A stretch of DNA of 64,000 bases from Pararhodobacter marinus. GTDB taxonomy: Bacteria > Pseudomonadota > Alphaproteobacteria > Rhodobacterales > Rhodobacteraceae. The translations under genes were made by a program, and so were the position numbers. The notes under the pieces were generated by a model. The model made no database searches. It had not been told where the DNA came from and saw nothing but the letters and a program-made list of their open reading frames with translations. This document shows, piece after piece, positions 9,098-18,467 of this stretch. The stretch spans positions 1 through 64,000 of the forward strand of contig NZ_QEYD01000013.1 in NCBI RefSeq assembly GCF_003122215.1, written 5' to 3'. Positions within the stretch are counted from its first letter, which is position 1; each line of letters starts with the position of its first letter.

Positions 9098-9532
9098 ATG
9101 GCAAAGCAGAAAGGCCGGCTGATGCTGGTCCTCATCGATCTTGGCACCGAGGGCGCGGACTTCGCCAAGCTCTGCGGTCTGCGCTCGAAATCCCTGACGA
9201 TCAACAACAGCGAGATCGACGTCACCACCGCCAATTGCGAGAATCCCGGCGATCCGCTCTGGACCGAGGTCATGGCGGGCGTGAAGCGCGTGGCGGTGTC
9301 GGGCAACGGCTACTTCAAGACCGAGGCGACCGAGGCGCGGCTCAATACGGTGGCGATGTCCGCCGATCCGATCTGCAACTTCCAGATCATCGTCCCGGGC
9401 TTTGGCACCTTCGCGGGCGCGTTCATGGTGCAATCGGCGGAATATGGCGGCGAACAGGAGGATGGCGTGACCTATTCCCTGTCGCTGGCCTCCTCGGGGC
9501 CCGTGACCTTCACCGCGCTGCCGGCAAGCTGA
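9098..9532 (+). CDS. Phage major tail tube protein
   Basis: A 144-aa major tail protein of the TP901-1/HK97 type. The ITARS-like block is seen as CGLRSKSLTINNSEIDVTT, followed by the WTEVMAGVKRVAVSG segment and the FMVQSAEYGGEQEDG C-terminal loop. These proteins stack as hexamers to form the tail tube. The stop overlaps the start of the next gene (TGATG). Length fits the family and no disruption is seen. Confidence 0.92.
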   Translation: MAKQKGRLMLVLIDLGTEGADFAKLCGLRSKSLTINNSEIDVTTANCENPGDPLWTEVMAGVKRVAVSGNGYFKTEATEARLNTVAMSADPICNFQIIVPGFGTFAGAFMVQSAEYGGEQEDGVTYSLSLASSGPVTFTALPAS

Positions 9533-9966
9533 TGGCGATCGCCGCGACGGCCCGGGGCCGGGAAGAGATTCTCGGCGGGCAGCCGCACCGACTGCTCCTG
9601 CGCAATGGTGAGATCGAACGCTTCGAGCTGCAGCACGCGCCGCTTGGGGTGTTCGAGCTCTTCGATCAGCTCTTCGGGCGCGGCCCGGCGCCGCAGGTCC
9701 GGCATGTGCGCGACATCATCGCGCTGGGGCTGGTGGGGGCCGGGATGAGTGATCGTGCGGCCGACGAGCTGATCGCGGGCCTTCCGCCATCCGAGAACAT
9801 GAGTCTGCGCCTGATCGCGCAGCGTCTCCTCGGCCTCACCTTCCTGCCCGATGCTCTGGAAGCCCGGCCGGGAAAGCCCGGGGCTGGATCGCAAGAGGGC
9901 GCAGAAGCGGCCCGGCCCGACCCCATTACGACGCCCGCGCCCGCGTCCGAAACCTCTGCGGGGTGA
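9532..9966 (+). CDS. Tail assembly chaperone-like protein (GTA gp10 family)
   Basis: A 144-aa protein of the GTA-gp10/Phage_TAC_11 type. The opening GREEILGGQPHRLLLRNGEIERFE block followed by GVFELFDQLF and VRHVRDIIALGL is distinctive. In phages, and in the Rhodobacter gene transfer agent, this gene lies between the major tail protein and the tape measure and acts in tail assembly. The ATG at 9532 overlaps the tail tube stop. The C-terminal ~35 residues are a Pro/Ala-rich linker. A longer in-frame opening upstream crosses two other genes and was not used. Confidence 0.85.
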   Translation: MAIAATARGREEILGGQPHRLLLRNGEIERFELQHAPLGVFELFDQLFGRGPAPQVRHVRDIIALGLVGAGMSDRAADELIAGLPPSENMSLRLIAQRLLGLTFLPDALEARPGKPGAGSQEGAEAARPDPITTPAPASETSAG

Positions 9967-10109
9967 TGCAGCTTCTGCCCGCACAGGTTCGCGCGATGAC
10001 CCCCGCCGAAACCGATCTCCTGGTGCAGGGCTGGAACGAGGCGCAGGCCGATCACACGCCCGCGCCCACCGATGCCGAATACGAAGAGCTGGTGGCGAGT
10101 TATGGCTGA
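9966..10109 (+). CDS. Small phage tail assembly chaperone, second component
   Basis: A 47-aa gene that starts on the last base of the preceding stop (TGATG) and ends 8 bp inside the tape measure gene. It reads MQLLPAQVRAMTPAE, a hydrophobic N-terminus followed by the MTPAE(T/F) and LVQGWNEA pattern of the small TIGR02216-type tail assembly chaperones found just before tape measure genes in alphaproteobacterial phages. The two chaperones are separate overlapping genes here, in place of a frameshift pair. The small size limits certainty. Confidence 0.72.
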   Translation: MQLLPAQVRAMTPAETDLLVQGWNEAQADHTPAPTDAEYEELVASYG

Positions 10110-12240
10110 CGAGAACCTGGAGCGCATCACGATCCTGCTGCAAGCGCGCGATCGCGATTTTGCGCGGGCGATGGAGCGCAACAACAAGGCCATCGCGCGT
10201 CTGACGCGGGATGCCAGCCGCGACACCGCGCGGATGCAGCGGCAGGTCGAGGGGAGCTTCCAGCGCATGAGCACGAGCGCGCTGAGCTTCGGGCAGAATT
10301 TTGCCCGGGGGCTGGCGGCGGGTGCGATCACCGCAGCGACGGGGCTCCTGACCCAAGGCCTGCGCCAGACCGTGCGCGGCATGGCCGAGGTGGGCGATGA
10401 AGCGCGCCGCGCGGGGCTTGGTGTCGAGGCTTTCCAGGAATGGCTCTATGTCGCCAGCCAGCGGCGGATCCCGGTTGATGCGATCGTCGACGGCTTCAAG
10501 GAGCTGAACCTGCGCGCGGATGAATGGATCGAGACCGGAGGCGGCGCGGCGGCCGAGGCGTTCGAGCGTCTGGGCTTCTCGGCCGAGGATCTCGCGCGGC
10601 GCCTGCAGGATCCGTCCGAGCTGATGCTTGAGGTGTTCCGGCGCATGCGGGATCTCGACCGCGCGGCGCAGATCCGTGTCTTCGACGAGGTACTGGGCGG
10701 CGCCGGCGGTGAGCGGTTCGTCGAGCTGATCGGCCTGGGCGAAGAGGGCTTGCGCCGGATGATGCAGGCCGCGCGCGAGACGGGCGCGGTCATGAGCGAG
10801 GAAATGGTCGAGCGCGCGGATGTGATCGACCAGAAGTTCACGGACGTGGTCAACACGCTGATGCGGCTGGGGCGCGAGGCCGTCGTCGGCTGGGCGATCA
10901 TCGGCGAGAGTATCCACGACGCGCTGACCACGGATGCGACCGAACAGGCCGAACAGGATTTTGCAGCGCTGCAGCGCGACGCGGCGGATCTGCAGCAGGG
11001 CATCGAGAACCTGGCCGCGACTGCCGAGCGTATGGGCGAGGATCAGCTCGCCTCTGCGCTCGGAGAGCTATCGGACGCGATGGTCCTGGTGACCGATTCC
11101 TTCAATGACGGCACGATCGACGCGGAGACGTACCATCGCCTTCTGGGCCGTATTGCCGATTCCGCTGACAATGTGGTCGAGCACGTCACGGCGATTGACG
11201 ATATCCAGCTGAGCGCGGTCGGGCGGGTCATCGATGGGCTGCGCGCGCGGCTGGAGACGCTGGCGACGACGGCACGGGAAACTGCCGCCGCCGTGCAGAT
11301 GAACACGCAGTCGGAGTTCGGCCAGCCGCTGGATCCGAATGGCCCACTATTGCCACCGACCGCGCAGGCGCCGCTGACCTCGCCGCGTCCCCGACGCGCG
11401 CCGAATGAGGGCAGCGCGGCTTATGGCGAGGGGTCCGGGTCCGGATCTGGCGGCGGCGGCGGTAGCAACGGGTATCGCGAGGCGGTGGCGGATATCGAGG
11501 CCCGCACCCGCGCGCTGCAGCTCGAAGCGGCGGCGCTGGTCGCGGTGGCCGGGTCCAACCAGGACTATGGCAGCGCCATCGAATACGCCCGGGTGCGCGC
11601 GCAGCTCATGAACGATGCGCAGCGCGAAGGTCGCCGCCTCACGCCCGAGCTGCAGGCCGAGATCGACGCGCTGGCGCAGGCCTATGTCACGGCGGGACAG
11701 AGTGCCGCGGAGGCCGCCGACACGCTGCGGCGGATCCATGACGATGCGGACCGGGGCGCGGATGCCATCGCGTCGATCTTCGAGGCGATCGGGCAGGGCG
11801 GCGATGCGGCGCGCCAGGCGCTGGCGCGGCTCTTCCAGCAGATGGCATCAAGCCAGTTCCAGCGGCTTCTGTCGATGTTCGGCGGCACAAGCGGGGGCGG
11901 CTCGATCCTGTCCTGAATCGGCGGGCTGATCGGCGGCAAGCGCGCCGGCGGCGGCGGGGTTGAGGCGGGCGTGCCCTATCTCGTGAACGAGAACACGCCC
12001 AATAGTGAGGTGTTCATCCCGTCGCGCTCGGGCGGGGTCTTGAACGTGGCGCAGGCGAAAGACGCGATGCGGGGAATCGGCGGCGCGCCCACCAATATCC
12101 ACGTCCATATCGACGGCGCCAATGGCGATCAGCATGTGATCGCGCTGGTCTCTCAGGGGGTACGGGCCGGGCTGAGCCAGTATGACCGCGCGCTGCCCGG
12201 GCGCGTGAAACAGATACAAGCCAACCCGAGGCGCTCCTGA
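10102..12240 (+). pseudogene. Tape measure protein gene interrupted by an in-frame TGA
   Basis: The gene starts at the ATG at 10102 (MADENLERITILLQARD), overlapping the chaperone stop, not at the longer opening at 10072. Residues 1-604 show the usual tape measure layout: N-terminal coiled coil, a hydrophobic helix near residues 65-90, long charged helices, and a Gly/Ser linker near residues 450-465. A TGA at 11914-11916 ends this part. The same frame continues without a shift for 107 codons to 12240, and the continuation (GVPYLVNENTPNSEVF, then PSRSGG) is the conserved C-terminus of Rhodobacterales tape measures. The stop falls in the usual Ser/Gly hinge. A point mutation that split one gene is the simplest reading. 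Readthrough cannot be ruled out. Confidence 0.88.
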
Positions 12241-12890
12241 TGGCTCTCACCTTCCCGCTGCCGCAGGCCGCGTTCTTCGCGGGCCTGCCGGTGGCCGAGT
12301 GCCGCTTCCACCTGCCGGCCTCGCTCAATATCAGCCGCACGCGCGGCGGGGCGATCAAGACGGCGCGCATGGCCGAGCGGCTCTGGACCGGGCAGCTGGT
12401 CCTTCCGCCGCGCCGCTATGCCGAGGCCGCCCGCATCGAGGCCCTGATCTCCGCCCTCTCCGAGCCGGGCCGCAGCTTCCTCGCCCATCCCCTGCCGATC
12501 ACCGCGCCGATCGCCGATCCGCAGGGGCTGATCCTCGGGGGCGCGACGCCCTCGCTGCACTCCGTCGTGCAAGGCGGGCGCGAGATCCGCGTCGCGGGGC
12601 TGCCCGAGGGCTATGTCCTGACCCCGGGCGACATGTTGGGCGTGGTCTATGGAAGCAACCCGACGCGCTACGGTCTGCATAGGTTGGTGAGTGGGGCGAC
12701 GGCGACAGGGGCGGGGATCACGCCGGTCGTCGAGGTCACCCCGCCGTTGCGACCGGGCGTTGCTGCCGGAGCGCCGGTGTCGCTGGTGCGGCCCGCCATC
12801 AAGGCGGTGCTCATCCCCGGCCAGGGAGCAAGGGTCCGACCGGGGATGGTGGAAGGGATCGTGCTCGATTTTGTGCAGACGTTGGGGTGA
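12240..12890 (+). CDS. Phage tail protein downstream of the tape measure (distal-tail position)
   Basis: A 216-aa protein whose ATG overlaps the stop of the tape measure remainder (TGATG). It opens with MALTFPLPQAAFFAGLPV, contains a conserved-looking ISRTRGGAIKTARMAERLW block, and has a beta-rich C-terminal half. I know this type only as an uncharacterised protein following the tape measure in Rhodobacterales prophages. The position suggests a distal tail or baseplate component. It is the last phage gene before the inverted cargo gene, and its frame is intact. Confidence 0.7.
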   Translation: MALTFPLPQAAFFAGLPVAECRFHLPASLNISRTRGGAIKTARMAERLWTGQLVLPPRRYAEAARIEALISALSEPGRSFLAHPLPITAPIADPQGLILGGATPSLHSVVQGGREIRVAGLPEGYVLTPGDMLGVVYGSNPTRYGLHRLVSGATATGAGITPVVEVTPPLRPGVAAGAPVSLVRPAIKAVLIPGQGARVRPGMVEGIVLDFVQTLG

Positions 12891-12893
12891 ACG

Positions 12894-12903
12894 GGGGGGG
12901 GAG
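12894..12903 (+). repeat. Left arm of a 10-bp inverted repeat flanking the cargo gene
   Basis: Four bases after the tail gene stop there is a run of nine G. The ten bases GGGGGGGGAG are an exact inverted match of CTCCCCCCCC at 17201-17210. Together they bracket the opposite-strand Avs-like gene. Low complexity makes chance similarity plausible. The 212 bases between 12891 and 13102 hold no gene I can support. Confidence 0.35.
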
Positions 12904-13102
12904 CTGTTGCGTCGTTGTGGGGGCTGAGATGGAGATGTGCGCCCAAATCAAAAGAGCACTAACGGCACTCATGCCGGGGCCTCAACCCCCTGCTTCGATG
13001 CTCCGGATACAGCCCAAATGGTCGAAAATCAGTGTATCCCGCCACTTTGCGAACGCCCACGCCTATATCCGATTGGGAATCCGCCTAGTCTCGTACGAGA
13101 TA

Positions 13103-16100
13103 TTACTCGAAGCGCTGCTCGCGTTCTTCATCTCTTTGTCTGTCACGCACGCGTTCTTGTTCGATTTCCATGGCCAGTCGATCTGACACTGATTTAGCGG
13201 ACTTGGCGATCTCTTCCTGCTTATGCTGGGTCAGTTTGGCAATGGCATCTACTCTTGGCTGCATGACATCAGCACGGCTCCCAGACCACAAAGAAGGAGT
13301 GACGCGATCCGCATAGGAATGAAGGATTGGTCCGGGTTCTGGCGCGGCTTCGAGAAACTTAATAGCAGACGTGGTAATAGAAGAACCATCTCTGCTCCCG
13401 TCCCCTTTCTCCCAAAGCCTAATGCCCGAAGCGACCAAGCCCCAGACTTCCGGTTCGTTCTTCTGCTGACACCAGTCAATCAGGTCGGCCACGTCAATTT
13501 CGGAGATCGGGCCGTGTCGAATGCCCCCCCGACTGATGAAAAAAGAGCGTCGATGCTGTTGGTCCTCTGTTCCTTGGAAGACACGATTGAGAAATGGATT
13601 TGGCATTAGCCTCGCTGTCACCCCAATAGAGTTCTCGAATGAATGAATGTAGCCAAAACGCTCATCCACGACAGAGAAGATGGCATTAATCCATTCAGTC
13701 TTTTCAGCGTCATTGCCATCGTATGTTAGTGCGGCCACGATGACGTTTTCCATATAATGGTCTTTTATCCCATTACGATCGTTGTGATCCGCTAACAGCG
13801 ATTTGGTTGCCGCTTTCAAGCCAATTTTTCTCAGTTCGGGTCCCAACGTATCTTCGGCAGGGTCTGTTCCGTGCAACTTCATGCTCAATGCTTCGAGTAG
13901 GGTTGCGTCGCCGTTGGGCTTCTTCAGTAACTGTTGTGCAAGCTCTAACAAACGTTCGGACGGCAGGTGGCCGTAGCTGTCCCGCCAAAGTACAGGTCCG
14001 AACATCCGAGTCTGCGTTTCTCCATCTTTGAGCAGAGACATGCATCGATTCAAATCGGCTTCTGAGAAGTCACCTGATGGATGCAGGCCCACAAGCACAT
14101 TCTGCAGATCGGAGTGTGCCGCACATTCGTCCAAAAGCTCTTGGGAAAGCTGACGATCATTGGCGGCAACTTCTTTGATGAAGCCTCCAATCACCGAATA
14201 GTCGTTATTAGAGCCGGAGAACCGAGCAAGGTGTTCCAGCAGTTTTTTCCAGCTATCTCTATAGTTGAGAAAACCCTTCGCAAGACCGATCCCAAACGCC
14301 CAGCGATAGGGCATCCACTCACCGGAAAACAGTTCAGAACCCAACTCTTCGAGTTGATGATCAGATGCTGAAAAGTCTTCGCCCAAACCGATTGCCGTAG
14401 TGGCAAGTCGATCTTCAGCCGCCCTGTACTTATCATCGCTGCTATCATCGAAGTCGTCATCAAGTGCCCAATAATCGTGCCCTTTGCCAAGCACGTATGT
14501 CTTGATCTTCGCGATCAAGTCGCGAGGCTCCAGCTCCCGGTCTAGAGCAGCAAGGTCTTCGGGAAGCGGCTCCGGCTCAGGTTCGTTTTTTCGCCTAATA
14601 TAGTTGAAGTAGATAGTTGAACGAACGGCCTTCCAGCCTTCCCCCCATGGCTGTTGGTCATTGATCGCCCGCGCCGCTTGGATTAGATTTCCCCTTATTG
14701 CTTCATGGTGCCACAAACCGCGAAACTCATTTGCCAGAACCAGCCGCGCACGGCTTTTGATGTCTTGGTCTTCCGAATGCGCAAGCCGCACCGCGAGATC
14801 GATGAAAGCAGTCCTCCACTCGACAAGTTGGTCATGGTTTGGGCTGTAGCCATAGTCCCTGGGGCGTGCCCCAAACTCGTTGAGCCCAAAGCTTGTCCAC
14901 GGCGGTCCACCCAATGCTGTTGTGAGCAAAATGACACCCAGGGCACGTCGCCGGGTGTTCACGGAGCTTAGGCACTGCTCAACGATGGCAAGGCGTTGTG
15001 CCAAAGAAGCATGTGTGCCAGACAAATAGGGTTGAAAGAACCTCGAAATTTTTCCGCTTGCGGCGTCGTAGTTGTTGCTTTCGTCTTCATGGTCGGCAAC
15101 GCGAAGCAGAAGCGACATGCACCGGTCAAATGCATGTGGTTCGTACGCTAGGGATTGAAGCAGGTTGAGGATCGTGGTCCTACGAGGGTTATGCTTCGGC
15201 TCCATTCCCTGAAAATCTGGAGCGGTGAGTTCGGCTTCGATCCGATCAAGCAGCACATCCGGTGCGACAGGTCCAATATAGTCAAGCATCTTCGACCCTT
15301 TCTCATCGAGGTTAGAAATGCGCCCCAATAGTCCATCCGGTTGCAGCCATGCCTTAACAATCTCTCTCGCGACAGGGTGATCGTGCATCAGGCCAAGCCT
15401 ATGAGCGAATGACATTAAAAGCCGTATGTTTCCATGGGCTTCGAATGTTGATCGAAGGGTCTCTATGGAGACGCTCTCAAGCGATGAGTTCGCCAATCTG
15501 TTTGCTACTGCATGGGGAAGTATAGCTCTCCAATGGCCTCTCTTTTGAACAACATGGCGGTCGGCTAGCATCTTCGTGGCTCGAAACAGTTGCGCCTTAT
15601 TGTATCCTGAAATCGAGCCCAAAACTTCCAATTCATTTTGACCAACCTCAGGATCAGAGACCGAAAACGAATACACAAGAGAAAGAGTCTCGGCCTGTTC
15701 CCGAAGCTCACCATCTTGTCCCTTCCGTTGCTGGAAAAGCCGATCGAACAACTCGGCGTCAGATAGTTCTGCTAGGCTCTCACCTTGTTCAACCCTTTCT
15801 GCAATAGCCAAGGCTACCCTAGCATTGCCGTCGGCAAAATCGGCTACCCGCCGTGCATTGCCTTGTCCAATTGCGGGAAACCGTCGCAGAATAAGTTCTT
15901 CGGCAACTTCTGGGCCATTGGCCTCAATATGAATTACTTCTGTCGTCTGCGGCTTATCGTCCCTGATATCGTATTCGACCGTGATTAGACTAACATCACC
16001 ACTTGCTGCCGACACTCTACTTGCCAGTGCCGAATGCAGTTCGGACGGGCAGTTATCGAGGACCATCACCGCGCGGCGCCCTTCAGAAATTAGGCGGTCA

Positions 16101-16957
16101 AGCATTGCAGATGCCGACGGATCAGGGTCTTGCCCTGTGTCCACATAGACAGCGATCGTCCTATCCAGCGGATCGTCCCCTACGGCTTCGTCAAAAAGAG
16201 CTTGAACAATCCGTGTTTTGCCAACACCGGAAAGCCCAGTGATGCGGATCGCCTTGTTTGACGTGCGGACAAGACGCCGCATAGGCTCAATGGCGTCTTT
16301 GATTGAAAGTCCCTGGCCTCGCTCTGTCGGCACATAAACGGTGACGCCTGGGGCCGAGATGAGCATGTCAGGCGATCCTTTAGGCGGATTACTCCATGCC
16401 CCATATGGTTGCCAGCCAGTATAGCCCTGTCCGAGCTTCCCTTTTACCCAAAGCAACACTGATGGATGTTGTCTTAACCATTGTGCTAGCTTGGAGCGAT
16501 CGAAGAAGTCGACGTGAATTTTTTCCGCGTTAAGATCACTTGCAACGGCCTCCTGCATTGCGTCGAGACGATGCTTTTTCATAGGCGGGGAACAATCGTC
16601 GGCGAGGCTTACGATGATATAAGCGCCCCCGATCTTTGCTTGGTTTGATACTGTTGAATTGAGTTTTCCGTCCTTCGTCATTTCTGCTGCAATCGCAGAC
16701 TTCGGCATCGAGTCCTTTTTGGATTGCAGGATCGTATCTGGACGGGAAAGGAACCCTGTGGCCAGTTCAGGCGTGTCAACCTGCACATGGATGTCGATGC
16801 CTTCGTCGGGAGCCTTGATTGAGCCCGACCAACTGACACCCGCAGGGCTATGCCCATGTGCTGCAATTTCTGCCTCGGCTAGCCTCGCTATCAACTCTTC
16901 TAGCAGAGTGTCGGACAGCCGCAGCAAGTCATCCTTTTCAATATCAAAAATCGCCAT
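13103..16957 (-). CDS. Avs-like STAND ATPase with N-terminal PD-(D/E)XK-type nuclease domain, 1284 aa
   Basis: Predicted antiviral sensor-effector in three parts. Residues 1-175 look like an Mrr/Cap4-type nuclease: GIDIHVQ at 53-59 with D55, then QSK at 78-80 after a hydrophobic strand, the D...QxK signature. Residues 230-500 are a P-loop NTPase with Walker A GLSGVGKT at 241-248, Walker B VMVLDNC at 297-303, and a helical winged region following. Residues 500-1284 are helical-repeat-like, the place of the target-sensing domain in Avs/STAND proteins. Avs proteins recognise terminase or portal and cleave DNA; that is family knowledge. A GGAG ribosome binding site precedes the ATG. The gene is antisense to the tail operon and lower in G+C, so it is inserted cargo. 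Confidence 0.85.
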   Translation of the reverse strand: MAIFDIEKDDLLRLSDTLLEELIARLAEAEIAAHGHSPAGVSWSGSIKAPDEGIDIHVQVDTPELATGFLSRPDTILQSKKDSMPKSAIAAEMTKDGKLNSTVSNQAKIGGAYIIVSLADDCSPPMKKHRLDAMQEAVASDLNAEKIHVDFFDRSKLAQWLRQHPSVLLWVKGKLGQGYTGWQPYGAWSNPPKGSPDMLISAPGVTVYVPTERGQGLSIKDAIEPMRRLVRTSNKAIRITGLSGVGKTRIVQALFDEAVGDDPLDRTIAVYVDTGQDPDPSASAMLDRLISEGRRAVMVLDNCPSELHSALASRVSAASGDVSLITVEYDIRDDKPQTTEVIHIEANGPEVAEELILRRFPAIGQGNARRVADFADGNARVALAIAERVEQGESLAELSDAELFDRLFQQRKGQDGELREQAETLSLVYSFSVSDPEVGQNELEVLGSISGYNKAQLFRATKMLADRHVVQKRGHWRAILPHAVANRLANSSLESVSIETLRSTFEAHGNIRLLMSFAHRLGLMHDHPVAREIVKAWLQPDGLLGRISNLDEKGSKMLDYIGPVAPDVLLDRIEAELTAPDFQGMEPKHNPRRTTILNLLQSLAYEPHAFDRCMSLLLRVADHEDESNNYDAASGKISRFFQPYLSGTHASLAQRLAIVEQCLSSVNTRRRALGVILLTTALGGPPWTSFGLNEFGARPRDYGYSPNHDQLVEWRTAFIDLAVRLAHSEDQDIKSRARLVLANEFRGLWHHEAIRGNLIQAARAINDQQPWGEGWKAVRSTIYFNYIRRKNEPEPEPLPEDLAALDRELEPRDLIAKIKTYVLGKGHDYWALDDDFDDSSDDKYRAAEDRLATTAIGLGEDFSASDHQLEELGSELFSGEWMPYRWAFGIGLAKGFLNYRDSWKKLLEHLARFSGSNNDYSVIGGFIKEVAANDRQLSQELLDECAAHSDLQNVLVGLHPSGDFSEADLNRCMSLLKDGETQTRMFGPVLWRDSYGHLPSERLLELAQQLLKKPNGDATLLEALSMKLHGTDPAEDTLGPELRKIGLKAATKSLLADHNDRNGIKDHYMENVIVAALTYDGNDAEKTEWINAIFSVVDERFGYIHSFENSIGVTARLMPNPFLNRVFQGTEDQQHRRSFFISRGGIRHGPISEIDVADLIDWCQQKNEPEVWGLVASGIRLWEKGDGSRDGSSITTSAIKFLEAAPEPGPILHSYADRVTPSLWSGSRADVMQPRVDAIAKLTQHKQEEIAKSAKSVSDRLAMEIEQERVRDRQRDEEREQRFE

Positions 16958-17229
16958 CTAGGAACTCCAGCACATCCATTTGGTGATTTACCATATAGCA
17001 GTAACAGCATTTATCTAGGCATGCGGCAAGCATACCCTTGGGGCAGAAGGTTCATCTGGTGAATGCCCGCACCTAAATCCAACTGAACGATACTACCGGC
17101 GGCTTGGAGTGCTTGCTCTATAGCCGGCAAATTTTAGTGTCTGTTAGTACAATGAAAGCCCACTCCCCACCTATCTAACACCGCCGCCCCAGATCTGGCA
17201 CTCCCCCCCCAACAAAAGGACCCCTCCCC
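16958..17229. other. Upstream region of the Avs-like gene and right junction of the insert
   Basis: The 272 bases hold no supported gene. The part next to 16957 is A+T-rich and should carry the promoter of the minus-strand Avs-like gene. At 17201-17210 lies CTCCCCCCCC, the right arm of the inverted repeat whose other arm is at 12894-12903. From there the base composition returns to that of the phage. A ribosome binding site for the phage gene at 17230 is present (AAAGGACCCC). Confidence 0.45.
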
Positions 17230-17550
17230 ATGTCCCACCACGCCCAATTGGCGCGGCGCACGTTTGCGCCTTTGTTCCCCGGCGACACCTCTCCCGCCGA
17301 TCTCGACGTTGCCATGCTCGAGGGCAGCGCGTCTTTCCTCGGCGATCCGCGCCCGCGCTCGGTCCGCATGGTTGTCGCCACGGGCGGCGCGCGGGTCGAG
17401 GCGGTCCTGACGCCCGACATGATGGCGATGCTGGTGCATGCCGCGCTGGATGCCACGCGGGCTGCCGGGGGTTTGCCCTCGCAGGAGCAGGGCGCGCCGG
17501 CCTCCGACACCGCGCCCGATCCGGCGCAACCCGCTGATTTTGTGAACTGA
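17230..17550 (+). CDS. Small prophage protein of unknown function, 106 aa
   Basis: First phage gene after the inserted cargo. The protein is 106 aa with a folded-looking core (about residues 35-80) and an Ala/Pro-rich tail. No domain is recognised. G+C content and codon use match the capsid and tail genes, and a ribosome binding site precedes the ATG. It is followed by another small gene 17 bp downstream, so it is likely part of the original tail operon cut off from its promoter side by the insert. Confidence 0.55.
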   Translation: MSHHAQLARRTFAPLFPGDTSPADLDVAMLEGSASFLGDPRPRSVRMVVATGGARVEAVLTPDMMAMLVHAALDATRAAGGLPSQEQGAPASDTAPDPAQPADFVN

Positions 17551-17567
17551 GACGAGGAGACACACCA

Positions 17568-17792
17568 ATGAGCGACACCCAACGTCCGAGCTTTACCCGC
17601 CGCGCGCAGACCGAGGCTGAGGCGGCGCATCTTGCCCGGCTTGATGATCTGGCGGATCAGATGATCACCGAGCTGCACGCGATCGGCGGCACCGATCCGG
17701 AGGGCTCCGAGCTCGCCTCGCAGGCGCTGGCCTTCGCTGCGCAGATGACGCGCCAGGCCATCGACCAGGCCAAACGCCACCTGACAGCCTGA
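17568..17792 (+). CDS. Small prophage protein of unknown function, 74 aa
   Basis: A 74-aa, mostly helical, acidic protein with a strong ribosome binding site (GACGAGGAGA) before the ATG. It lies 17 bp after the preceding gene and 3 bp before the next, consistent with operon membership. No family is recognised. Composition is that of the phage genes. Its position between the tape measure and a tail-tip type gene suggests a minor tail or assembly function; that is a guess. Confidence 0.6.
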   Translation: MSDTQRPSFTRRAQTEAEAAHLARLDDLADQMITELHAIGGTDPEGSELASQALAFAAQMTRQAIDQAKRHLTA

Positions 17793-17795
17793 TCC

Positions 17796-18467
17796 ATGCG
17801 TGCTCTCCCTCCCGCTGTCGCCGCGCATTACGCGGCGGGCGGTCATGCCGATGTGCAGGTGCTGGTCTGGATCACCGCGCGCGATCGGGAGACCGGCGCG
17901 CCGCAGTCCCTGGGCTTCTGGTCTGGCGCCGATCACCAGGTGATCGAGGTCGCGGGCGAGCTGCGCACCTATTACGGCGTGGGCGCGCTGCTGGGCTTCG
18001 AGCCGGTCGCCTCGGTGTCCTCGGCGCAAGAGCGCGTCTGGTCGCTGTCCGTCTCGCCGCTTCACGATCAGATCGCCGAAGCCATCCGCCTCTATGATGC
18101 CCGCCTCGCGCCTGTCGAGGTGCATGAATGGCACCACGACCCGCTGACGCATCTGCCCCCGGCCCCGCCGGTCCGCGTCGTGCGCGGCACGCTGATGGAA
18201 CTCGATATCCCCACGCCCCCTGACGGGCAGGACAGCGCCGCCACGCTCAAGGTGGTCTCGGACGCGTGGCGGCTGACGCAAGGGCTGACCCTCAAGCGCA
18301 GCGATGAAGCGCTCAAAGCGCGCAGCGGCGGGGCCGATCGGTTCCGGCGCTATAACAGCCTTGTCGGCATCAATGTCTGGTGGGGCGAGAGAGCCGCAAC
18401 GGATGCGGGCGGCGGCAGGCCGCGCCCGCCCGTCGATGGTCCGAACACGGGCTGGCAGGACAGGTAA
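17796..18467 (+). CDS. Prophage tail-associated protein (DUF2163-like), 223 aa
   Basis: The protein begins RALPPAVAAHYAAGGHADVQVLVW and carries a beta-rich core with FWSGADHQVIEVAG, YYGVGALLG, and RLYDARLAPVEVH, then KRSDEALKAR near the end. This pattern is familiar from Rhodobacterales prophage tail regions, where the product lies before the NlpC/P60-type tail peptidase and resembles DUF2163 proteins. A structural role at the tail tip is likely from position. It is joined directly to the next gene, with the stop at 18465-18467 and the next ATG at 18468. The frame is intact. Confidence 0.65.
   Translation: MRALPPAVAAHYAAGGHADVQVLVWITARDRETGAPQSLGFWSGADHQVIEVAGELRTYYGVGALLGFEPVASVSSAQERVWSLSVSPLHDQIAEAIRLYDARLAPVEVHEWHHDPLTHLPPAPPVRVVRGTLMELDIPTPPDGQDSAATLKVVSDAWRLTQGLTLKRSDEALKARSGGADRFRRYNSLVGINVWWGERAATDAGGGRPRPPVDGPNTGWQDR

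Noticed and set aside
11914-11916. Selenocysteine or suppressed stop in the tape measure gene
   Set aside because: Nothing nearby supports selenocysteine insertion, and tape measures have no reason to use it; a nonsense mutation is simpler.
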